Assembly (NCBI GenBank): GCA_031285525.1
Contig: JAITWB010000029.1
Coordinates: forward strand, 1-7,963
DNA: 7,963 bases
Direction of reading: 5' to 3'
Source: Spirochaetaceae bacterium
Lineage (GTDB): Bacteria > Spirochaetota > Spirochaetia > Treponematales > Treponemataceae
This document shows, piece by piece, positions 1-5,371 of the stretch. The notes under the pieces are model-generated. The model was not told the origin of the DNA, searched no databases, and was given only the letters and a program-made list of their open reading frames with translations. A program made the position numbers and the translations under genes. The stretch's first letter is position 1. Each line of letters begins with the position of its first letter.

Positions 1-1036
1 CGCTTTCCGCTCCGGTGAAGGACATGTCGGTGTAGACGTTGGGATAGTCGGTGATGAGCTGGAGGATTTTCTGCTGCCATTTTCCTGTGGAGCGGAGCCG
101 TATTCCCCGGTAGTATTGTCTGCCGAAGTGGGCGATGTTGAGATAGAGGTTGGGATGGCGTTTGAGCACTTCGTCCCAGCGGTCGGGAGCGGTATACACG
201 AGGGAGGTCTCCAGGGGGAGCGCCCGGAAGCCCTGATCATCGCAGTGGGTTATAAGGGGGATGCCCTTTCTTTCACAGTAATCGTAGAGCATTTCCAGTT
301 TTGCCCGCTCGCTGCTGTTTTCCGGCCAGGGATCGAAGCCCAGAGGGGGATAGAGTTTTATCCCTGCGAAGGCATTGTTGTAGGGTCTGCCCGGAAGGGT
401 GCGGTATTTTTGGAGCTTGTTCCAGGTTTTGACTGCTTCGCTGCCTAATGGCGACCAGTGACTAAAGTAGGCGTTGAGCATGGCTTCGATCCGCTCGCCG
501 CTCCAGTATTGGGGATTTATCCCCATGTAGGGACGGACGAGGAGCCTGCTGTCGGGTCTGTCCAGACGGAACTGCCGGATGGCTTCGAGTGTCTCGTGAG
601 CCTGTTCCTCGACGGAATGGATCGGCTGCCGGGAATAGTAGGCTTCGGGGAGCAGGTCTGGAAGTTCAAAATCCATTATCAGCGGGGTGAGTACCAGCAT
701 CTCGAAACGCTTCCCACCCAGGGTGAGTCCCCGGGGGTCTATTACGGGAGGGCGGGACTTGTCTGTCTCGAATACGCCGAGGAGGTCGTCTTCCAGCAGT
801 TTCAGGATATTGAGAGGAGTGTTTTCCATGACGCTCAGGATATTGGTGATGACCCGCCTGTTCTGTACGATGTCCCGGAATATGTAGTCCGGGGAAGCGA
901 GAGCAGCCAGTGATTCCCCTGCCCGGTGTTTGTCCAGAAAGGCGAGATACGCCGAAAGGGAGACAAAGCTGAGGGGGAGCAGGTGCATGTGGCTGTCGAA
1001 GAGACAGGATGGGCTGTCGGGGGCGCCAAAGTTCAT
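1..1036 (-). CDS. Amidohydrolase family (Amidohydro_2-like) metal-dependent hydrolase, 3' end outside window
   Basis: An open frame of 345 codons runs from an ATG at 1034-1036 to the window edge with no stop. Seen: an HxH motif near the N-terminus (H16, H18 in DSHMH), a histidine in ITHCDD (H264), a histidine in NIAHFG (H303), then NVYTDMS (335-341 region). This order matches the TIM-barrel amidohydrolases of the Amidohydro_2 type, where HxH and the two later histidines bind one or two metals. The last metal-binding aspartate (usually GSDxP) would lie beyond the edge. These enzymes hydrolyse or decarboxylate small molecules; the substrate cannot be told. The protein is probably cytoplasmic, as there is no signal peptide. 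The start is supported by AGGAG at 1047-1051, ten bases upstream. About 245 residues separate HxH from the third histidine, more than in compact family members, so an insertion is likely. It is separated from its neighbour by a terminator, so it is probably transcribed alone. Confidence 0.8.
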   Translation of the reverse strand, partial: MNFGAPDSPSCLFDSHMHLLPLSFVSLSAYLAFLDKHRAGESLAALASPDYIFRDIVQNRRVITNILSVMENTPLNILKLLEDDLLGVFETDKSRPPVIDPRGLTLGGKRFEMLVLTPLIMDFELPDLLPEAYYSRQPIHSVEEQAHETLEAIRQFRLDRPDSRLLVRPYMGINPQYWSGERIEAMLNAYFSHWSPLGSEAVKTWNKLQKYRTLPGRPYNNAFAGIKLYPPLGFDPWPENSSERAKLEMLYDYCERKGIPLITHCDDQGFRALPLETSLVYTAPDRWDEVLKRHPNLYLNIAHFGRQYYRGIRLRSTGKWQQKILQLITDYPNVYTDMSFTGAES

Positions 1037-1069
1037 CGCGGGAAAACTCCTGTGGTAGTATGTAGGTGT

Positions 1070-1078
1070 AGTATACCA
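1070..1078 (-). promoter_or_regulatory. Extended -10 promoter candidate for the amidohydrolase gene
   Basis: On the minus strand the sequence TGGTATACT gives a TGn extension followed by a near-consensus -10 (TATACT, 1070-1075). No good -35 lies 16-18 bases upstream. The expected start near 1063 would give a leader of about 27 bases containing the AGGAG ribosome site. Motif reading only. Confidence 0.45.
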
Positions 1079-1118
1079 CAAAAGGGACAGAAAAGTACAC
1101 TCTGTTCCGATATTTCAC

Positions 1119-1138
1119 CGGATTTGAATTCCTATCCG
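1119..1138. repeat. Imperfect 20-bp palindrome, possible operator
   Basis: CGGATTTGAATTCCTATCCG has 5-bp outer arms (CGGAT/ATCCG) and a GAATTC centre, with 16 of 20 positions symmetric. Its centre is about 65 bases upstream of the predicted transcription start of the amidohydrolase gene, where some activators bind. The regulatory role is inferred. Confidence 0.3.
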
Positions 1139-1216
1139 TCTTATGGATACTTCATGGCAGGGTACGATAGAGGGTTTGACATCCTGATATATCTATATGG
1201 ATAGGGTGTTTTTACC

Positions 1217-1242
1217 GTATGTACCCATACAGTTTAGTATGG
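1217..1242. repeat. Two overlapping inverted repeats (GTATG / CATAC / GTATG)
   Basis: GTATG (1217-1221), CATAC (1226-1230) and GTATG (1237-1241) alternate, so the middle block can pair with either flank. The right-hand pair extends to a perfect 6-bp dyad, CCATAC-AGTTTA-GTATGG (1225-1242). This could be a binding site for a dimeric regulator or alternative weak hairpins; function unknown. Confidence 0.3.
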
Positions 1243-1263
1243 AATCACATTAATTCTTCCTTT

Positions 1264-1294
1264 AAAATAAAAAAGGCCGGTATCAAAACCGGCC
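1264..1294 (-). terminator. Intrinsic terminator of the envelope operon
   Basis: On the minus strand, GGCCGGT and ACCGGCC (1288-1294 and 1275-1281) form a perfect GC-rich 7-bp stem with a 6-base loop, followed directly by a T-rich tract (1274 down to 1264, TTTTTTATTTT). This is a textbook Rho-independent terminator, and the T-tract lies on the minus-strand side only. It is about 110 bases downstream of the PEGA-like gene stop and ends the minus-strand transcript before the amidohydrolase gene. Confidence 0.9.
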
Positions 1295-1320
1295 ATGCCA
1301 TAGGATAGGTACCTCAGGCA

Positions 1321-1361
1321 GTCGAGTGAATAGTGGGTGGGAGGGGAACTATTCACCCGAC
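1321..1361 (-). other. Stable hairpin with C-rich loop in the 3'UTR (small-RNA candidate)
   Basis: Arms 1348-1361 and 1321-1334 pair over 14 bp around a 13-base loop (1335-1347). Read as minus-strand RNA, the single imperfection is a G-U wobble; read as plus-strand RNA it is an A-C mismatch, so the minus strand is the likely functional RNA. The loop reads UCCCCUCCCACCC and contains CCUCC, the anti-Shine-Dalgarno core. Together with the terminator at 1264-1294 it has the form of a 3'UTR-derived regulatory RNA. No clear promoter of its own was found, so processing from the operon transcript is likelier. It may alternatively only protect the mRNA end. Confidence 0.45.
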
Positions 1362-1402
1362 ATTTAATATATCGGCTCACCCCCAAAAAAACTTGAATTT
1401 AT

Positions 1403-2383
1403 TTACGGAGTTTCTGTAATTTGTACATCGATTGTGAGCGAAACGGTATAACTCTTCCCCTGCTGCACATCGATAGTCCGTTTAACCTCATAATCACCCA
1501 CAGTAAACCGGATACTATTCTCCCCGGGAGTCACCGTAATCGGCTCACGGAACACCACCGGAATCTCATCGTTCAAAACGGCCGCGGCATTATCAGGTCC
1601 CACAACGACAATGGTAGGAGCAATATCCTGAAGCGCCACCTCAAGCTGAGTCCGCTTTGCCTGATCCACATTGAACACCCGAACCTCATTCCGGTAATAC
1701 TCCGACACAATCGAAAGATGATGCATCCCCGCAGACAACATCAGCGGTTTCGAAATATCCTCCACCGGAATCTCATCGATCCTAATCGTCACCGCTTCCC
1801 GGCGCTCGTCGGGATACGCCACCGACAGCAGTAGCAACCCCTCATTGGTGAGAAGCGGCTTTACCTCCACCGCAAAAATGAGCTCCGCAATATTCTCAGG
1901 TAACCCCTTCATAACCGGCATCAGCCGGAACAGATAGGGAGCCCGCTCCTGAAGGAATACTCCGGGAAACACTGCCGCATAGGGACTCGATTTAAGCTTA
2001 TGTTCCGTTATAAAGGGTATCTGAAGGACAAAACTCAACTTTGAAGGAAGCGGTTCCAGCTGAAGCCGCTGAGCGGAATAATCGATAACATCCTCAGAAG
2101 GAGCCGGAGACACCTGTTCGTACACGGCGTACCCCACACTGTTGCGAAACGCAAGAATATCCTGGGGAATCTTTATACTCAGTTCAACGCCCTGCAAAAA
2201 CAGCGGCGTATCGGGGATCACAATCTCAAGGGCATCATTATACCCCATGTTCACTATCTGGGAAGGATTTTCAGCAAAAACAGACACACTATGCAGCCTG
2301 CTTACCCTAAAATTCTCGGGAAAGACCGAAGACAGACATGCAATAAGTATGTATACACCCAAGGCCGTTTTTCTTACCGTCAT
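1403..2383 (-). CDS. Secreted protein with two C-terminal PEGA-like repeats, function unknown
   Basis: A 326-residue protein. The N-terminus (about 1-22) has basic residues followed by a hydrophobic stretch, consistent with a secretion signal, so it probably acts in the periplasm or on the envelope. The middle (about 40-195) is beta-rich and I do not recognise it. The C-terminal third carries two similar beta units at about 198-253 and 257-322, each with a pattern like xVxxIPV...L..G.H.hxhxxxxY...xxxxV, resembling PEGA-type repeats found in many surface proteins. The ATG lies two bases after the stop of the M23 peptidase gene (TGA-CT-ATG), with an AAGGGA-like ribosome site inside the end of that gene, so the two are translationally coupled. 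It is the last gene of the unit and is followed by a terminator. An envelope role in concert with the peptidase is inferred from context. Confidence 0.8.
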   Translation of the reverse strand: MTVRKTALGVYILIACLSSVFPENFRVSRLHSVSVFAENPSQIVNMGYNDALEIVIPDTPLFLQGVELSIKIPQDILAFRNSVGYAVYEQVSPAPSEDVIDYSAQRLQLEPLPSKLSFVLQIPFITEHKLKSSPYAAVFPGVFLQERAPYLFRLMPVMKGLPENIAELIFAVEVKPLLTNEGLLLLSVAYPDERREAVTIRIDEIPVEDISKPLMLSAGMHHLSIVSEYYRNEVRVFNVDQAKRTQLEVALQDIAPTIVVVGPDNAAAVLNDEIPVVFREPITVTPGENSIRFTVGDYEVKRTIDVQQGKSYTVSLTIDVQITETP

Positions 2384-2385
2384 AG

Positions 2386-3366
2386 TCAGTTCCCTTTTTG
2401 ATTAATCTGCAATATATCCGCAGGATCATGGGCAGCGCCCCCTATACGGATCTCAAAATGCAGATGCGGTCCGGTGGATTGCCCTGTAGACCCGACCTCT
2501 CCTATAGTATAACCTGCCGCCACAGACTCTTCCATAGTAACCAGCACTTTTCTCATATGCCCATACACACTTTCTGTCTGATTATCGTGGGACAGAATAA
2601 CGAAATTACCGTACACCCCATCGTAACCCGTATCCTTTACCCTTCCGGAACGGGAAGCCGTAACAGCCGTACCCGCAGGAGCGGCAAGGTCTATCCCTTC
2701 ATGAAACCGCATCCTCCCAGTCACCGGATTCCGCCTCATTCCATAACTGGAAGTCAAAATAGCCTTAGGCAGGGGAAACCGGAACCCGCCGGTCAGAAAA
2801 AAGGTCCGTTCCGTCGGAGTCAGCTTCACATCCGGATAAAAATCGAACACCGCCGACACATCTTCAGAATAACGCACGGTAATCCGAGCCGCAGGCAAAG
2901 AAGGATTACTCTGGCGGTTCATAAATAACAGAGCTTCAAGATCATTGGACGGCTTCTCTGGAATAAAAAGCCCTGGCACAGTGGGCAAAAGCAGATTCCG
3001 ACCGCTCACATCGGTGCGGCTGTCAGAAATCCTGTTCAGCGTCGCTATGGTCTCATAGGAAAGAACACACCGCGCAGCGATATCCATGAGGGTGTCACCC
3101 TCTTTTGCCTTATACACATACAAATACGGAACCGGGGGTATCCCCTTGGCAAGAGCCTTATAGGACTGCTCTACGTCCTGTGAAAACTGCTGAAACAGGA
3201 AATCACGCCTTGTCTGGAGTTCCTGTATCTCGGGATACGGCCGATAGCCTTGAGCGGAAAGATGTATATGAATAAACAAACAGAACAACAGATACAGAAA
3301 CGCAACACCGGTTCTGTTAGTTCGATTCCGCAGTCTCCCGCTTGTTTCCAAAGGCAAGTATTCCAT
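2386..3366 (-). CDS. LysM-domain M23 (LytM-type) peptidoglycan endopeptidase
   Basis: A 326-residue protein predicted to bind and cut cell-wall peptide bridges outside the cytoplasmic membrane. A basic N-region (R11-R18) precedes a hydrophobic segment at about 21-36 and LSAQG, consistent with a signal peptide or anchor. A LysM domain is seen at about 81-130 (the YVYKAKEGDTLMDIA region through LLLP). The M23 domain spans about 197-315 with all expected residues: H222 and D226 (HEGID) and H303 (second His of HLH) as zinc ligands, H270 (YGH) and H301 as catalytic histidines. It should therefore be an active enzyme rather than a degenerate LytM regulator. The start overlaps the upstream membrane-protein gene by 50 bases out of frame and has only a weak ribosome site, suggesting coupling. 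In-frame TTG codons at 3357 and 3351 are alternatives. The PEGA-like gene follows two bases later. Confidence 0.92.
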   Translation of the reverse strand: MEYLPLETSGRLRNRTNRTGVAFLYLLFCLFIHIHLSAQGYRPYPEIQELQTRRDFLFQQFSQDVEQSYKALAKGIPPVPYLYVYKAKEGDTLMDIAARCVLSYETIATLNRISDSRTDVSGRNLLLPTVPGLFIPEKPSNDLEALLFMNRQSNPSLPAARITVRYSEDVSAVFDFYPDVKLTPTERTFFLTGGFRFPLPKAILTSSYGMRRNPVTGRMRFHEGIDLAAPAGTAVTASRSGRVKDTGYDGVYGNFVILSHDNQTESVYGHMRKVLVTMEESVAAGYTIGEVGSTGQSTGPHLHFEIRIGGAAHDPADILQINQKGN

Positions 3367-3775
3367 ATACGACCACTACCAGAATAAAAACACCCAAACC
3401 GGCAAGCCGCCCTGCAGCAAGAACAGCAGCGACAAACAATACAAAGCCGCCGATACAAACGAAAGCCTTCGCAACACCCAAGAGGAAGCCTCTCATCCGC
3501 TGCTTTTTTTCCCGCAGATCCTCTCCCGTAGGATTCAGATAGCGGTGCATTTTAAGGACAGCAAAAACGATGAGTATTCCCGCAATAAGGGTTAAAACCG
3601 TCCAGGTATACGCACCAGGCCAGGTCACGGCAAATTTCCACAGGGGATACACGATAAGAAAGCCGATCACCCCGCAGAGGCCAAAAAGCAGCAGGAATTT
3701 ACCGATACTGACAGCAGCCTTGCCGTAGCCTTTCATTATATTACGAAACATCTCTACCCGCTTTTTTTTCTGCAT
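3317..3775 (-). CDS. Small integral membrane protein with four predicted helices, function unknown
   Basis: A 152-residue protein with four hydrophobic segments at about 27-45, 57-75, 98-121 and 125-143. A basic, charged loop (about 77-96, rich in K, R and E) separates two helical hairpins, probably with both ends in the cytoplasm. The stretch beginning near residue 16 (GYGKAAVSIGKF) resembles that near residue 100 (GVAKAFVCIGGF), hinting at internal duplication. I do not recognise the family. The first ATG (3775) has no good ribosome site; M9 (3751) is an alternative start, preceded by GGGTAGAG placed very close. An A8 run lies between the two. The gene overlaps the M23 peptidase gene by 50 bases, so it heads the envelope operon, though read-through from the ferredoxin gene is possible. 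Confidence 0.75.
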   Translation of the reverse strand: MQKKKRVEMFRNIMKGYGKAAVSIGKFLLLFGLCGVIGFLIVYPLWKFAVTWPGAYTWTVLTLIAGILIVFAVLKMHRYLNPTGEDLREKKQRMRGFLLGVAKAFVCIGGFVLFVAAVLAAGRLAGLGVFILVVVVYGILAFGNKRETAESN

Positions 3776-3781
3776 CCAACA

Positions 3782-3797
3782 GTGATACCCGTATCAC
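3782..3797. promoter_or_regulatory. Perfect 7-2-7 palindrome just upstream of the membrane-protein gene
   Basis: GTGATAC and GTATCAC flank two bases, a perfect dyad ending seven bases before the ATG at 3775. It covers the place where a ribosome site would be expected. It could be an operator for a dimeric repressor, or a short hairpin in the mRNA leader. It lies outside the 12-bp hairpin at 3807-3835. The role is inferred from position only. Confidence 0.4.
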
Positions 3798-3806
3798 AAG
3801 GAACAA

Positions 3807-3835
3807 CCCTGTAAAGACCTTTCGTCCCTACAGGG
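3807..3835 (-). terminator. Probable terminator or attenuating hairpin after the ferredoxin gene
   Basis: Minus-strand RNA can form 12 continuous pairs: CCCUGUA with UACAGGG (seven perfect pairs) and GGGAC with GUCUU (including two G-U pairs), closed by a GAAAG loop. The following bases, UUGUUCCUUGU, are U-rich but interrupted. The hairpin sits about ten bases after the ferredoxin stop. Termination may be partial, letting some transcripts reach the envelope genes. Confidence 0.55.
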
Positions 3836-3845
3836 CTGATCTCAT

Positions 3846-4016
3846 TTAGTCCTCAAAAATTGCTTCAGACGGACAGGTATCGGCGCAAGCGCCGCAGCTT
3901 ATGCAGGTATCAGCATCGATAACACGCTTGTCACCAGCTTCACTGATTGCGCTCACCGGACATTCCGGTTCACAGGCGCCGCAGTTTGTACAGGCATCAG
4001 TTATTTTGTAAGCCAT
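3846..4016 (-). CDS. Small 2[4Fe-4S] bacterial-type ferredoxin
   Basis: A 56-residue protein translated by hand from ATG at 4014-4016 to TAA at 3846-3848. It contains two CxxCxxCxxxCP motifs: C9, C12, C15, C19 and C38, C41, C44, C48. Each set supplies three ligands to one [4Fe-4S] cluster and one to the other, as in clostridial ferredoxins. It is a low-potential one-electron carrier in the cytoplasm, typical of anaerobic metabolism with partners such as pyruvate:ferredoxin oxidoreductase or hydrogenase; the partner here is unknown. Length and symmetry fit the family exactly. An excellent ribosome site, AGGGAGGA (4024-4031), lies seven bases from the ATG. It has its own promoter candidate and a hairpin downstream, so it is probably expressed as a single gene. 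Its neighbours suggest no pathway. Confidence 0.96.
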   Translation of the reverse strand: MAYKITDACTNCGACEPECPVSAISEAGDKRVIDADTCISCGACADTCPSEAIFED

Positions 4017-4053
4017 AAAAGAATCCTCCCTACTAATCTATCAAATTACGGTT

Positions 4054-4082
4054 AAGATACCATAGTTTTGAGCATAACACAA
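4054..4082 (-). promoter_or_regulatory. Sigma-70-type promoter candidate for the ferredoxin gene
   Basis: On the minus strand TTGTGT (4077-4082) and TATCTT (4054-4059) are 17 bases apart, and TGG directly before the -10 forms an extended -10. Transcription would start near 4047, giving a leader of about 31 bases that holds the strong ribosome site. The region lies in the 108-base gap after the helicase gene, which has no recognisable terminator. Confidence 0.5.
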
Positions 4083-4124
4083 GCACAATTTTTTTCCATT
4101 CCTGTACAATCCGGAACAGACTCA

Positions 4125-5321
4125 TTACTCAGATCCGTCCTGCTCTTCCCCATCCTCACTCTCCTCAACGGGACTCAACACCTTGCCCCCGTAGAGCTCC
4201 TTGGGATACACCAGAATACCCAGCTTCTTCTCAAACCCCGCAAGACGGCGCAGCTCCGTCTCATCCCCGATAACCGTATTGATACCCGTTTTTCCGGCTC
4301 TCCCGGTACGCCCTGCCCGGTGGACAAAAAAATCACTGTCCTCGGGCAAATCCAACTGCACCACATGGGTAATACCCTGAATATCGAGTCCCCGTGCAGC
4401 AAGATCGCTGGTAATAAGAACAGAACAGCGGCCAGACCTAAAATCATCTATCGCCTTCTTCCTGCTCACCTTATCTGTCTTCGCATGAAGACCGCAGCAG
4501 GAAATCTTCTTAAACCGCAGTTTTTCCGTAATATCCATAACCGCATCCACCCGGGACGTAAACACCAGCGTCCGCTCAGGGTTTTCGGCGGCGATAAAAC
4601 GGCGCAGCGTATCGGTCTTATCCCGCCGCTCCGCATAGAGAGCCCAGTGGGAAATACGCAGCCTCAGCACATCCTCGGGAGGAAGCAGAATCGTGTTCAA
4701 ACCCTGATACCCGGCGCCGCTCTGACGCAGCAGCTTTACCAGCTGAGGCCGGATCGTGGCGGAACAGGCAACAAGCTGTGTCCCCGGATTCAATGCCTTG
4801 AGAACAGCCGCCGTCGTGTCCCGAAGCTCAGGGGCAAACAACCTGTCCGCTTCATCGAGAACCACCGCAGTAATCTGCGCAGGCTTGAGCTTTTTCAGGG
4901 ACATCAGCTCCATAATCCGGGAAGGACCGCCGCAAAGGACTGCCGGTTTCTCCTTGAGTTTCTCGATCTGACGGCCCAGGGGAGCCCCCCCGATAAACAG
5001 CGCAGACTTGAGCCCGGTCTTCCCGTCATCGCAAACCCGTTCGGTCTCACGCTTAATCTGGGAGGCCAGCTCATGGGTCGGCGCAAGCACCAAAAGCCGC
5101 CCCTCCCCTTCGGTAAGAATCCTCGTCAAAAGCGGCAACAGATAGGCAAAAGTCTTACCTGTCCCTGTTTCAGACTGAAAAACAACAGAATCTCCTGCAA
5201 GAACGGCAGGAATAACCTGTTTCTGAACAACCGTAGGATCCGAAATATGCTGGACTTCAAGGGCGTCGGCGAGCTGGGATGATATCCCAAGGGCGGTAAA
5301 TGCATTCATTATATATACCAT
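4125..5321 (-). CDS. DEAD-box ATP-dependent RNA helicase
   Basis: A 398-residue superfamily 2 helicase that unwinds short RNA duplexes or remodels RNA-protein complexes using ATP, likely in ribosome assembly, RNA decay or cold adaptation. All core motifs are present in order: Q-motif (F8, PTVVQ with Q33), motif I SETGTGKT (50-57), Ia PTHELA (81-86), II DEAD (156-159), III SAT (187-189), IV LVFTSR (252-257), V with TSDLAARGLDI (304-314), VI HRAGRTGR (334-341). Two motifs deviate: Ia has H where R is usual (PTRELA), and GGPSR replaces the usual TPGR of Ib. The tail (about 385-398) is short and acidic, with no basic RNA-binding extension, so it is a minimal-core helicase. The start is ATG at 5321 or, as likely, ATG at 5309 (MNAFTALGIS); neither has a ribosome site. 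It is transcribed divergently from the glycosyltransferase gene. Confidence 0.95.
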   Translation of the reverse strand: MVYIMNAFTALGISSQLADALEVQHISDPTVVQKQVIPAVLAGDSVVFQSETGTGKTFAYLLPLLTRILTEGEGRLLVLAPTHELASQIKRETERVCDDGKTGLKSALFIGGAPLGRQIEKLKEKPAVLCGGPSRIMELMSLKKLKPAQITAVVLDEADRLFAPELRDTTAAVLKALNPGTQLVACSATIRPQLVKLLRQSGAGYQGLNTILLPPEDVLRLRISHWALYAERRDKTDTLRRFIAAENPERTLVFTSRVDAVMDITEKLRFKKISCCGLHAKTDKVSRKKAIDDFRSGRCSVLITSDLAARGLDIQGITHVVQLDLPEDSDFFVHRAGRTGRAGKTGINTVIGDETELRRLAGFEKKLGILVYPKELYGGKVLSPVEESEDGEEQDGSE

Positions 5322-5340
5322 AGCACAAACCGTCAGTTAA

Positions 5341-5349
5341 TGCTATAAT
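5341..5349 (+). promoter_or_regulatory. Extended -10 promoter candidate for the glycosyltransferase gene
   Basis: TGCTATAAT combines a TGn extension with a consensus TATAAT (5344-5349); no good -35 is seen. The start of transcription would fall near 5356, about 28 bases before the TTG start codon. A perfect 10-bp palindrome GAATATATTC (5351-5360) covers the start point. The same short interval must also hold the promoter of the divergent helicase gene. Confidence 0.5.
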
Positions 5350-5371
5350 AGAATATATTCCGGGAGGAATG

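Larger units (their letters stand above)
1037..1402. other. 366-bp noncoding interval with several secondary-structure elements
   Basis: No convincing gene lies here on either strand. Its right part (about 1264-1402) is the 3' untranslated region of the PEGA-like gene, with a C-loop hairpin and a terminator. Its left part (about 1037-1260) is the upstream region of the amidohydrolase gene, with an extended -10 promoter and two dyad symmetries listed separately. The stretch between about 1140 and 1215 is AT-rich with short TATA-like motifs but nothing I can assign. Confidence 0.6.

Noticed and set aside
116..1204. Several plus- and minus-strand open frames in the first 1.2 kb
   Set aside because: All lie over the amidohydrolase frame that runs off the window edge and carries the metal-binding motifs; they are shadows of it.
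1176..1204. TTGACA with a possible plus-strand promoter
   Set aside because: No acceptable -10 lies 15-18 bases downstream, and no plus-strand gene follows for four kilobases.
1346..1367. Tiny open frame ATG-TCG-GGT-GAA-TAG on the minus strand in the 3'UTR
   Set aside because: Four codons only, with the G-rich stretch too far upstream to be a ribosome site; it is explained by the hairpin arm.
1366..1397. Separate promoter (TTCAAG / TATATT) for the candidate small RNA
   Set aside because: Spacing is 20 bases and the start would fall inside the hairpin arm, so processing from the operon mRNA is a better model.
1403..3366. PEGA-like and M23 proteins both being exactly 326 residues, as a sign of duplication
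   Set aside because: The sequences and domains are unrelated; equal length is coincidence.
4068..5282. Plus-strand open frame of 404 codons
   Set aside because: It is fully antisense to the DEAD-box helicase, whose motifs are unmistakable, and its product (rich in R, P, Q, N) has no recognisable domain or ribosome site.
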